From Roridomyces roridus (taxonomy: Eukaryota; Basidiomycota; Agaricomycetes; Agaricales; Mycenaceae): a stretch of 64,000 nucleotides of DNA. This document shows positions 53,899 to 64,000 of this stretch, piece by piece. Numbering within the stretch: the first letter of the stretch is position 1; every line of letters begins with the position of its first letter. Both the position numbers and the translations under genes were made by a program. The notes below the pieces were generated by a model. The model was not told the DNA's origin. It searched no databases and was given only the letters and a program-made list of their open reading frames with translations. Location of the stretch: positions 124,001 to 188,000 of the forward strand of contig JARKIF010000058.1 in the NCBI GenBank assembly GCA_029378245.1, in the 5' to 3' direction.

Positions 53899-56328
53899 TC
53901 ACAGGCCAGGAAAAATGACTTGAATGGTACAGTACTGGGAAATTCTGACGAGCGCAGACATTGCTCCTTTAACGACCTCAACATCTTCATCCCTGATTAT
54001 TGCGTGAACCTGAACATGAATAAATTTATTTTAGGCAGATCTTACCGTAAGAGAATTGGCAGACTATGCACAGCCGGCAGTGAAAAGTCATGGCCCGCAA
54101 GATTAACGAAGAAGCGGTGACCGTGACGTCTTACGACAGCGAGTGGGGAATCGAGGCGGCTAGCTAGACCGTCCAGTTTTTTCGCAAGGATGGCGCCGGC
54201 AACTGCTCGACCATCTGGATGTTCCGCAATTTCCATCAGTTCAGAGATTGCTTGAGCCGTGACGTAGGGATCTTCGCGACTGTTGGGAGGTCAGATGACA
54301 TCCAAGTAGGTATATATTCAACCGGCGGGCACTCACCTAAACGATTCGGATAATATCCCAACGAGATTGGCCCGAAGCATCCTTTCCACGCCCGACTTCT
54401 GCTTCCTCAAGTTCGCAAGGAAAACAGAGGCCCCGGAGCCGCCGTCTGGACTCTTGGTGCCCAACAACTCAGGGAGGTAGTTCAGCGTCTTGGCAGCGAT
54501 TACAGCTGCCAGAACATTGGGATGAATATGCCCGGTAAAACGATTCAGGGCGGACATGGCCGCAATTGCTACCAAAGTGTCTTGGTCCCTTGTGTCTCCT
54601 TGAGATGACGATTCGGACTCTGAGGAACGGCGAGCTCACCGAAGGAGATCTGACAAAGCCTCGATTTTCTTCGCTCTGATGATTGCTGGTAGCACAAAGT
54701 CGTAGCAAGCAAGGGCTTCCATCATGGTGCACGCCTGGCGCCTAACCACTGCGCGCGGGGATTTGAACCAGTCACTGAGTGTCGCCAGTATTTTCGGGAT
54801 GACAGTGCGAGCAGTTGTCGCGCGCCCCTTTGGACGTGCCGCGATTTTGATCAGTTGGGATATCGCTTCAGTAGCTGCATGGTTGTCTTCGCCACTGATT
54901 GGAACAAAGAGTCATGAATGTATTGAAGCTGAGATGAAGATGAGCTCACCACGATAGTTCGAAAAGCGTTCCAACGAGATTCGACTGGATCCCAGATTGC
55001 TCGTGGGCCCTCAGCTTTGCGAGCAGTAGGCAGCCAGCCTCTTTGTTTCCCGGGCTCAATATTTGGGTCAAATAATCCAATGTCTTTGCCTCAATGATGG
55101 CAGCTGCGCCATCCGGATGTGCCGCAATTTCAGCCAAAACGTGGAGTGCCGCTGTTCGAATATGAGATTGGTGATCGCTGAGATCGGTTCAGTGGCACGG
55201 ACCTGGACCGGCAAAACTGGCACTCACTTTAGGAAGAGATTCAACCAAGGTCCGATCGACATCACGCAAAGGATATTCGTTACGATTCCTTGATGTTTGG
55301 CCAAGGATGATATCAGAATGCAGGTTTTATATCGAATCTCTGCGCTGGTAGAATCCAGAAATGCACCTGAGTGCTTGATTACCTCTGCTTGAACGATGGG
55401 AGCTACGCCGTTTGATTGTTGAGACACTGCAGCCAGCGCAGAAAGGGCTGCTTCGATCATGAGTTCATCCAACGGGTCTACAACCAATCTATAAAGGGGC
55501 TCAGTACGAGGATGGGTACCGACGAAGATGCTCACCGCAAGAGATTAACCAACTTTTCCAAAGACTGCGGCTCGAGAATGGGTGAAGGCCCAGGATCGCG
55601 TCGTGCCAACCTCTCAACCAGCACGCAAGCCCAACGCCGAGCGCTTCTATCCAGGGAATCAAGTAGTGTTACCATGACGGCCGTGGCACTGCCCGGCTGC
55701 TCAGAGAATGCAGTCAGTGCGGCGGTTGTCGTGATGAGTACGTCCTCCGAATCAGTCCTGGAAATTATCAGTGCGTTCAGAGAGCCAGCTGTGGAGACCG
55801 ACCGAAGCAGCGTCGTGACCTCGTCAACAAATTCTGGATTCTGCCCAAAGCCCAAAGCATACGCCAACAACATGCCCACCAGCGGATAAGTCGTTGTCCG
55901 GAACCGTTCGATGGTCAACAGTTGTATCAAGGGATCCAAAACGGACGAGCACAATATGGCTCGTGCATCATCGGCCGAGGAACGAGCTCTTCTCTCGAGA
56001 TGCTGCAGGACCACAATTCGCGTCGCAGGGGATACGTATTTATACCTGTCGGGACGCAGGGTGCAGGTCTATGGTCAGGGCTCCGATCCAAGGACCAAGG
56101 CAACACACACAGAAGATATGAGGAGTAAATGTCCAGAAGCTCCCCAAAAAGCGGCGATTCTCGAGTATCTTCCATGATCCCGAGAGCTTGCCGATGATAC
56201 AGAAATTTCATGAGCGGCTTTGCCGCTGCATGGATGTTCATCGTCGGGCTGATATGGAGCATTGAATTGCGATCCGACCACCAGCTGGCCTGGCTCCGGG
56301 GTGTCTCGACGCGCTGAAGGGGAGGCAT
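53899..56328 (-). CDS. armadillo-repeat protein 1, 3' end altered
   Basis: Eight minus-strand exons: 56328-56111, 56045-55536, 55488-55228, 55177-54950, 54894-54640, 54588-54337, 54279-54046 and 53992-53899. Introns are 47-65 nt, all GT-AG, all in phase 2; the sum is 683 codons without a stop. The N-terminus is a conserved cap (RVETPRSQASWWSDRN, HAAAKPLMKFLYHRQ). Most later exons carry one module of about 76-87 residues resembling paired armadillo repeats, for example AHPDGAAAIIEAKTLDYL and RRQACTMMEALACYDF, typically ending LLR at the splice site. Compared with the paralogue at 59.5-61.5 kb the last exon stops short: after LVRISQY the sequence turns into unrelated repeat DNA and a TGA at 53899-53901, losing about 100 C-terminal residues. 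Armadillo solenoids bind proteins; the partner is unknown. Confidence 0.75.
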
Positions 56329-57332
56329 GAGGGGCAGAGACGAGGTTGTACAGCTTCTTGAATTGTGCTAATAAAGGCGTCGTGACAGGCATGTCGTACT
56401 TGGCGAGGTCTCCTGGTCACTGTCTCCGTGCAGAGACGAGGCTGTATGATGGTCGACGGCTCGAAAAAGCAACAGGCTGTGTGGAGCCTTCAAGAATCAA
56501 GCGGCAAGAATCAAGCGGGAGAGCGGCACCGTGTGGTGAGGGTAGGCAGTAGCAGCGAAAAAGTCCATGGCGGTAGTCGTTTAACGTATCATCTGCGCGG
56601 GAGACGCGGTCACCTCGGACGATGAGGGCGGGTTCGCTAATTGCGGGAGTGTGGCAGTTTGAGTGCAGCAGGTTACCGGTGTGTAGGGGAAGATACGGTG
56701 GAGGGATTAGAAATAGTTGAGCTAGGATGTAAAATGTTACTTATATGCCGACATCCAGACGCTCCTGGCGATGTTGACTGGAGAAGGGAGGAGGAAAGAC
56801 AATTGTTCGGATCAAACTTGATGGCTCCCATTCCTTCCTATCTTCCCGAATTTCTTGTCCGTGGGCCCATATTCACACCTGAAAAGTCCTCGCGATGAAA
56901 GCCTTGCCTTTCGACCTTCTGCATTTTCTCCGCTGTTGCCCCCCTCTTGTCCAGACTCCAGACTTCAATTTTGGACGAATCGCTCTGTCTTGGGTCGGAT
57001 GTGCTCAATAGGTGCGTCGCTCGCAAGTCACCCAGACAGCCATGTCTCATGTGTACCAAAAGTGCTCGCCCGTCACCACCTGCCAGACCGATTATCGTTC
57101 CGCATCGCTACGTGGCTGGCACGACCTGTCGACCCCATCCCCTCCTTATGCCGTCGCTGCCAACTGGCCTCTCCTTTGGATGAGGATCTCTGGAACACGA
57201 CGCGTGAGATATTCTCCCCGAGTGGCGAGCAATGCCTCTGAAGGGGTAGTAGACTCGAACCAGATCCCAAGGGTGTCCGCTCGAATCAAAGACAGTCGTT
57301 TGATGAGCGTTACCGGAGGGACTGGTACAGAA
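56329..57332. other. no supported gene
   Basis: Upstream region of armadillo gene 1. Short frames (56855-57241, 57012-57374) have no motif. Confidence 0.4.
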
Positions 57333-57786
57333 TCACCGGTGACATATAGACAAGCATTTAGCCGAGCCGATTAAAATGTCTTAGCGAAATTTCCGTGAAC
57401 TGGATGTAAAAGTTATTTAAAATCGAAAATCTGAGTAGGCAGTCCTCTGAAGAATGGAATTCTAAGACCTCCTATGTTTTCCGACTTTTTTCTGAAAAAA
57501 CTTTGGGGCCAATACAAGGCATTCGCATTGCTTATCAATCGCTGCACAGCAAAGGGATAGCACGTGAAGGCACGTGGGCGCCAATTCTGCAGTACAAAAT
57601 GCTTTATCGCAAGAGCAAAACTTTTTTGTAAAGAAATCGGAGAACATAGCAGTCCTTAGAAATTGATTCTCTTGAAGACTGCCTACTCAGATTTACAATA
57701 CAAAAAACTTTTGCAAACAGGTTCGCCGAATTTTGGCAGACAATTTAATCGGCTCGGCTAATCGCTTGTCTATATGCCGCCGGTGA
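57333..57786. mobile_element. 454-bp foldback MITE
   Basis: Almost the whole element is one imperfect inverted repeat: TCACCGGTGACATATAGACA at the left reappears inverted at the right as tgtctatatgccgccggtga, and agccgagccgatt, aatctgagtaggcagtc and aaggac(t/c)... motifs recur symmetrically up to a centre near 57,560. Arms are about 190-200 bp. No coding capacity. Confidence 0.8.
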
Positions 57787-59492
57787 TTATGTTCCAGTCG
57801 TTATTTGGTAGCTCAAATAACGCACTGGTCTCGAGTCTAAAGGGGTAGTCCCTGCTCCCTGCTTACTCCTCCATCTCCGCCTCCACGTGCAGCCTCGGCC
57901 GCGCTCCGCCGATGATCTTTACTCCCCGAGAGGAGATTCATACGTATGGATGAGATCGTCGCGTTCCCCACCTCGACGGTGTCGGTCCCAGTGGCAAGGA
58001 CGAGGAAGGACTGGCTGATGACCTCACACCAAACTCAAGGTATGTATGTCGACTCTGTCTTTGTCGATGCTGACATTCTGGCACCTCAGCCCCGCGCCCC
58101 CTTTGTATTGGATACTCGCCTTCGGAGTCTCGGACCTCGGACCCTTGATTTGGCGAGTCGCCAGGTGTGTATCTCCTGCTCCTCCACCGTGCTATGCTGA
58201 CGTACCGCCCTTCCAAGCCTTTCACTACTCGACTTCGATCCGGACGTGCGATGCATGCGGGATAATGGCTCGATTACGGACGCGGCTGTCCAGGCCCACA
58301 CCCTCTCCAAACCCCAGCTCCCATGAGCGACCGCCCTTCCCCCTCCCCCTCCTTCGACCTTCCCTCCGGTTCCCATATCATCATATTTATTGCCACCACC
58401 CTCGTACATCCTCGACTCGTAGCTTCGAATCTCAGATCGAGGCCCGCCTTCGCTGTAGCCGAGGCTACCAGCGAATACTACCGCCTGTGTGGCGTCGGGC
58501 GAGCCTCAAAGAGCTTGTGGATGTTTCTTCATCCGCGGTTTACGCGCCTGCGCGTCCCGTCCTCTCCAGCGGCGACTAGCAGCTCCCGGCATCTCACACT
58601 AGCTCCCCGATTGCTCGTCGTTACACGTCCCGCACCCATCGATCCCGTGGCTACCGTCTCCCGTAGTGCCGGTGGATCCATGGGGGACGTAGCTTGATTG
58701 GGCATCCTTGACGAGATTGGGAGATCCCGCGTTCTGGTCTTCGTCGCGCATCCAGAGTTGGACGAAATCGAGGGAGGGAGCCACGAGGGGTGCTGCGTGT
58801 GGAGATTTCTAGATGGCTTTCCGTGTCGTCCATTCTCAGTATCTAGCTGAGCGAGACGTGCGCGAGCCGCGGGCAGGTCTGTCGACACCCTCGAGGCTGG
58901 GTACTACGGCTGCGAGTGCAAAGACGTCGTCACGTCGGGAGGTCCCTACTGCGATATCGGGCTCTCGCCCTTGCTAGCCTCTCCCTTCCTCTTCACCGCC
59001 GATGCCTCCAGTTCCTCCCGCGCTCCCGCACCCTACCTGCAGCTTTCGACGTCGAGCTGTGGTCCGTGTCGGCCTTTCCCCGCCTCCCTTTCCTCGTGCA
59101 CAGCCACACTTCCATTTTGGGATTTTGCATCGTTTCTGCACTTGTCTCCTCGCGTGGACTCCGTCCGCACGAGACCCGTAGCCAGTATCAGGCTGCGATC
59201 CAAGCACCTATATTCAATTTCCTCTGCGTCGTTTGCACCTCATGGAAGCGTGTTTGGCTGTTTGGTTTTCCGTCCGTGAGATCAGTAGAAGGCCTAGAGG
59301 CCAATGGTGGACGCCGTTGACGAGCCAACGCGGCGTCGCAGCTCAGTTCCTCGCGTGCCAAGACCACTGCCTCCCCGACCTCGCAACTCTGTGACTCCAA
59401 CAGATGTACAGTGGCCTCGTCTCACACCCGTATATTCCACGATTTGTATTGAGTTACTATACAAATAAAATGTGCATCTGGCTATTCGTATC
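57787..59492. other. no supported gene
   Basis: Frames up to 177 codons on the plus strand (58046-58579, 58916-59320) overlap others of equal length and lack motifs or splice structure. Confidence 0.4.
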
Positions 59493-61489
59493 TCATCCAT
59501 CTTCATACTCAACGCGGATACCTTGTATAAAATCATACAATTCTGTCACACCGTTATTCATCCTGACCCCCGTTCGCAGTACCTCCTGGCCAGCCACCAA
59601 AACCCAAGCCGTACCCAGATAGCCTGCGTGTGAGGCTGCGAGTTTCTCCATGACATTTGTCCAGACAGTAGGTGGTAGCGCCAGCTCGTGTTTCCTCAAC
59701 GTTGTGAGGAGGATGTATGCCTTGGAGCTGATTGCTACATTCAGCTGCGGTAGATAATCCGCTGCATGTGCCGCGATGACCGCTGCTGCGCCGTCGGGAT
59801 ATTCGGAAATCCTGGTGAGTGCGTGCATTGCTCCATTGACGAGCTCGAGATCTTCGTCGCTAATAATGTCGCGAGCATGAACATATTCACTGCAGCTAGG
59901 CAAGGTGAGCGGAACTCGCCGGAGGAGATTTGACAAGGTTTGTATGAGATTTGTTTTCAGAATCGCCGATACTGCGACTTCGTGTCGCGCCAGCTGAACA
60001 AAGAGGTCACAACCCTGGCGTCTAATGATCGCCTGTGGAGATTCGAGCCGGCTTGCCAAGCCCTCCAGTATTCTTGCTAGGATTGCGCTGGAAGATGCTC
60101 GGCCATCTGGGTGTTCCGCAATCTGCATCAGCTCGGAGACTGCTTGGGCTGCAACGTAAGGATCTTCGCCACTGTTGAGAGTTCAATCTTGTCGTATTCA
60201 CGTATGTCGGACCAAGAACTCGCCTGAACAGCTCGAATAACATCTCAACAAGATTCGCCCGAAGCATCCTTTTTACGCCCGACTTCTGCTTCCTCAAGTT
60301 TTCAAGCAGAACAGAGGCCCCGAACCCGCCGTCCGGACCGTTGGTACCCAACAATTCAAGGAGGTGATTCAGCGTCTTGGCAGTGATTATCGCTGTCAGA
60401 ATCTTGGGATGAACATGTTCGGTGATACGATTTATGGCGCAGATAGCCGCACTGGCTACCGATGCGTCTGGGTCGCTATTCAATCATTCAAGACCACGAA
60501 CAATCTGAAAACAATCCAACTCACCGTAGCAGATTCGACAAGGTTTCGATTTTCTTTGCTCTGATAATAGCTGGAACCGCGAACTCGTGGCTTGCCAAGA
60601 CTCCCATCATTGTGCAAGCCTGGCGCCTGACCGCTGCTTGCGGAGAGTCAAACCAGACGCTGAGTCTCGCTAGTACATTTCCGACGATCGTACGCGACGT
60701 TCCCAAGGTTTCGTCTGGACGCGCCGAAATTTTGATCCATTCAGATATTGCTTGACTGGCTACATGCTCATCCTCCCCGCTGGTTCAAACCTGGATTCAT
60801 GGATCTGTCGAAGCTAAACACCAAGGGAAACCTACCTCGACAGTTCGAAAAGCATTTCCACAAGATTTGACTGCTTTCTGGATTTGTTGTGCTTCCTCAG
60901 GTTGGCGAGAAGGAGGCAACCAGCGTCTTCGTTTCCGGGCTCCAATAATTGCGTCAAATGATCCAATGTCTTCGCCTCGATGACGGCTGCTGCCCCGTCT
61001 GGGTGTGCCGCCATTTCAGCCAAGACTGATAGTGCTGGCGTTCGAAGTTGTCCGGAAGCGTTCAATGGTCAACAATTGTAGCATGGGGCCCAAAACGGAC
61101 GAGCACAATATGGCTCGTGCATCGTCTGCTGAGGAATTCGCTCTTCCTTCCAGGTGCTGCAGCACCACAATCCGTGTCGCAGGGGATACGTATTGGTATC
61201 TGTCGAACACGGAGGATGTGAGACGGTCAGGGCTCCGTTCCAAGGCCAATCCAAGGCAGTACGCACGAAAGATACGCGGAATAAATATCCAGAAGCTCCA
61301 CGGAGAGCGGCGAGTCTCGATTACCTTCCATGATCCCCAAAGCCTGTCGATGATACAGGAACTTCATGAGCGGTTTTGCCGCGGCATGGATGTTCATTTT
61401 ATTGTCGGGCTGATATGGAGCATTATATTGCGATCCGACCACCAGCTGGCCTGGCTACGAGGAGTCTCGACGCGTTGCAGGGGAGGCAT
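59493..61489 (-). pseudogene. armadillo-repeat protein 2, broken copy
   Basis: Exons correspond to gene 1: 61489-61267, 61199 to about 60836 (fused), 60779-60525, 60475-60224, 60171-59920 and 59859-59493. Three faults are visible. A 5-base gain near 61,417 shifts the frame inside the N-terminal cap, though a downstream ATG at 61442 opens the later frame. An internal deletion fuses the exon after IERFRTT directly to LSVLAEMAAHPDGAA out of frame, removing about 200-250 residues. Two introns have gcgagt instead of GT donors (60223 and 59919). The 3' part is intact and shows the family's full C-terminus (VTELYDFIQGIRVEYEDG). Expression as a shorter protein from an internal start cannot be excluded. 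Confidence 0.7.
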
Positions 61490-63439
61490 GGGAAGGGGCC
61501 GGAAGGGAGAGACGAGGTTTCAGCCCAAGTCGTGAGAGGTATGTCGTAGTTGGCAGATGGTGGATCAGGGAAATGCAGGGAGTGTTCTAAATGCGAGAGA
61601 AAAGGGTGTAGGATAGCCAACGGCGCCGAGGGTTTACAGAAGAGGTGTAGGGACTTGGAGAGCCTGGATGAACGGCTGAGGAATGCCCGACTCTTGAAAC
61701 TTCTGACAGAGCGTCGCAGTACCCAATTTATGCCCAATGAAAACTTCCAGGCACAAGCCTTCAGTAGCAGCGGGTGGAGTCGAGTAAGTGAATAGCTCAA
61801 GTATCCTTCAATGGCGATTCCGAATCTGCCGTGAGCTTCGGTGAATTCTTAAGCAGGCTGCAGCGCACAGTGGGTGTGCCAGTGGGTGGAAGCCGTTCGG
61901 AGCCGTTGAGACTTCAAGCTTCAGTCCCGAGTGGTGAGGCCAGGTGAGCAGCGTGCTGCGTGACATCCGCGGCGAGGGCCAGGGTCGTATACTTAGTCAC
62001 TAGTGCTTGTTCTACGCAGTCAGCGAGGGAGATTTGTCGTGATTGAAGGAGGCCGATGAGGGTCGTCGCAGCGCAGCACGTTAGTAGACTCCTTCGATCG
62101 AGATTTATGGCAGGCCCAGCCGCTCCAAGTCTTGTTGGTGGTCGTAAGAACCAAGTGCTAAGCGAAAAAGCTGTACAAATTTCTTCAGATCATTGATCCG
62201 CATTGCGCCATCGCGTCCCTTGGCTCCCGCCATCGCGCAGTCATCTTCGGAATAAGTACGCTATTATGTTCACTGGTGCTTCCCTGAACTCTGGTGTAGA
62301 TTACATCCACCTGCCAGTCGTCAGTCCGACTCAGTCGAGTCGAATTTGTACATCGGCCACCGGGCATAGCTTCATCTGGAAAACCCGGGCAGTCTACATA
62401 GGCCTATGTAGACCGGGTATGCCGCGTATTCGGGTACAAAGGTTACCTCTATATTGCGGAGGCTCTTTTACTGTACTCTACGGTAGAGTCGCGTATAACG
62501 CGTAGAAACAACCGCTTAAACAGCCGAGCCAGATTGGTGATTATTTCCGGGGCGCCGTACCCCATCGCTGATGTTCATTGACAGCTGAAGACGGGGCAAA
62601 AATATATTGAATGAAACAACATCGTATTGAGTAACACGGGGAGTAGTTACAATACATCAGCAACATGGGTAGTTACAATACACTAGCTACTCATGAGAGG
62701 CACAGAAAGGCATCCGAAAAAAAACTCGAGAGGATTGAAGGACTTGACGCCGGAGAGAGACCACGAGATGCCGGAGCAAGTGACAGATGAAGGCAAAGAA
62801 CAGAAGGAACCCAGGACTTGACTCTTGAAGCTGACAGAGACACCGAGAAGGATGCGAATGGGGGGCAGACGAGGGGACAATGAGGGCAAGAAACAAAGAT
62901 GAAAACGTCAAGTCCCGCGGATTTATACCCCACCTTCTGGCTGTCTGATGGTTGTCCAGGAACTTGACGGCGGGCGCTGCGATCACACTTCGGCAAGAAC
63001 ACTTGCTTCTTCCAGCCCTTCCGGGGATGGCGCCAACAGACTTACGCGAATGGTCAGTCTACACCTCGTACGCGGTCTACGCGGTCTATGTAGAAGAGCC
63101 CGTTCTACGGTGCTAAAAGCAAGTTCCAGATGTTGGCGCCGACACTGGTCAGACTCGGATCGCCTCGTCTGATTCTGGGGTCCCCCCTCTCTTCTGGAGA
63201 GTATACATAACTCCGATTCCCTTCGTAGACGGCGCCAATCTATCCAAATGCTGTGGCTGCTGATTTGCTGCTGATTTCAATTTCTGGCACTGACCCTAGT
63301 CTCTCGCAGACAGACGCTACATCAGAATAACACTCGTACCTCGGTTTGATGCACTGACCCTGGGGCTGTACTCTTGATAAAGCTGTGTGTGTGTGTGTGT
63401 CGTTTTCTTTCCCTCCACTCTCCCTCCCCTCCCTCTGAC
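61490..63439. other. no supported gene; palindrome at 62,392
   Basis: This is the region between armadillo loci 2 and 3, which are divergent. It holds a perfect 22-bp palindrome (62392-62413, half-site gtctacatagg), several related tagac/tctac motifs to 63,110, and two gtagttacaataca units near 62,645. No gene is supported. Confidence 0.4.
63384..63400 (+). repeat. (TG)n microsatellite
   Basis: About eight and a half TG units, 40 bp before the start of armadillo gene 3. Confidence 0.9.
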
Positions 63440-63988
63440 ATGACGGCCTTGGAACGAGTCGAAACCCGCGGTAGCTTGGCCAGCTGGTGGTCCGACAGCA
63501 ACCCCCTACTCCGTGACGGCCCTACGATCAACATCCATGCGCTGGCGAAACCATTGATGAAGCGCATGTATCATCGACAGGCGTTAGCCTTCATTGCGAA
63601 GGACGTGCCCGGGGAACCACTCTCGAAGGGGATGGTTGAGATATACACAAGTTATCTCTCGTGCGTGCATATATGCCACTTTCTTGAAAGTTGAAACTGA
63701 TTGATTGCCTCTAGGTGCAAATATGTATTCCCTGAGACACGACTCAGGGTTTTGGAGCACTTGGCAAGTTCCATCCCTGACAATGCGCAAGAAGAGTTCT
63801 TGTGTTCTTCCGCAGTGGAATTACTTCCACAGATGCTGCCAGATGACACTCTTAAATGGGGTGCATTGTCTCTGGTTGAGGGGATACTGGCTCGCAAATT
63901 AGGGTTCGCAAACTCGGTGACAATCAGGAATATTGATACCCGGAAGTCAGTATTCTATTCCTCATTTGGAGGGGAAGAGTCTGATTGA
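63440..63988 (+). CDS. armadillo-repeat protein 3, 5' part (window edge)
   Basis: Exon 1 (63440-63660) begins MTALERVETRGSLASWWSD and carries the family cap (HALAKPLMKRMYHRQALAF). A 54-nt intron (gtgcgt to ctctag) in phase 2 leads to exon 2 from 63715 (CKYVFPETRLRVLEHLASS), exactly where the paralogues splice. Exon 2 is open to a TGA at 63986, but family comparison predicts further repeat ex­ons, so the gene probably splices out before that stop and continues beyond the window. This copy lies on the opposite strand from the other two and has an intact cap, so it is the best candidate for a working member. Confidence 0.65.
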
Positions 63989-64000
63989 TCCCAGCTGGTA

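Noticed and set aside
58046..59320. Several plus-strand frames of 120-177 codons
   Set aside because: They are overlapping, Ser/Pro/Arg-rich, without motifs or consistent splicing.
1..64000. CRISPR array, bacterial operon or phage-defence island
   Set aside because: No regularly spaced repeats; spliced genes and retrotransposons show a eukaryotic fungal chromosome.

Overview
This window looks like a piece of a mushroom-type basidiomycete (Agaricomycete) chromosome. The evidence is eukaryotic gene structure with many short GT-AG introns (about 45-65 nt), single genes on both strands without operons, and the gene families present: F-box proteins with a conserved W..VC.RW core, a MYND zinc-finger protein, a Zn2Cys6-type cysteine cluster, a family of armadillo-repeat proteins, and fungal Ty3/Gypsy and Ty1/Copia retroelements. 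I cannot name the species. Most of the window is repeat-derived or non-coding; about ten loci are plausible host genes.

Layout. 1-9.7 kb is gene-poor: a frameshifted fragment resembling RNA polymerase III subunit RPC31/RPC7 (1.3-1.6 kb), an Ecl1-like small zinc-binding protein on the minus strand (4.0-4.8 kb), and a possible 5' gene fragment at 8.8 kb. 9.7-20 kb is the main genic block: an F-box gene, a four-exon MYND gene, a frameshifted F-box gene on the minus strand, a coiled-coil/Zn2Cys6 protein, and two uncharacterised spliced genes. 20.3-28.2 kb holds a broken Zn2Cys6 start, two direct repeats flanking a Tyr/Pro-rich repeat ORF, an inverted-repeat element split by a solo LTR with a perfect 5-bp target duplication, and a long LTR-like block next to an intron-rich ORF of unknown function.

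29,115-44,839 is one nested transposon complex. The outermost unit is a minus-strand Gypsy element with 438-bp LTRs and a 5-bp target duplication (CCTCA). Inside it are a truncated gag-RT, a 5.9-kb hAT-like element with 8-bp target duplication (TTTCTACT) and roughly 400-bp terminal inverted repeats, a 1.09-kb insertion inside one of those repeats (target duplication CAAGT), a second LTR block with its own ORF, and a multi-exon gene of unknown function that is itself interrupted by a 0.74-kb inverted-repeat element carrying a tRNA-like segment. The order of insertion can therefore be read: Gypsy first, hAT into Gypsy, the 1.09-kb element into hAT.

47,791-52,402 is a young Copia element (LTRs differ at one base of 254) that nevertheless has a frameshift and a large integrase/RT deletion. 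53.9-64 kb carries three related armadillo-repeat loci: one with open exons but a transposon-truncated 3' end, one broken pseudogene with two GC-AG introns, and one running to the window edge. In the two minus-strand loci most exons encode one repeat module of about 76-87 residues and share the same intron phase, suggesting growth and loss of modules by whole exons.

No tRNA or rRNA gene, CRISPR array, secondary-metabolite cluster or bacterial-style operon was seen. Gene functions are assigned from motifs read by eye and no database search was made.
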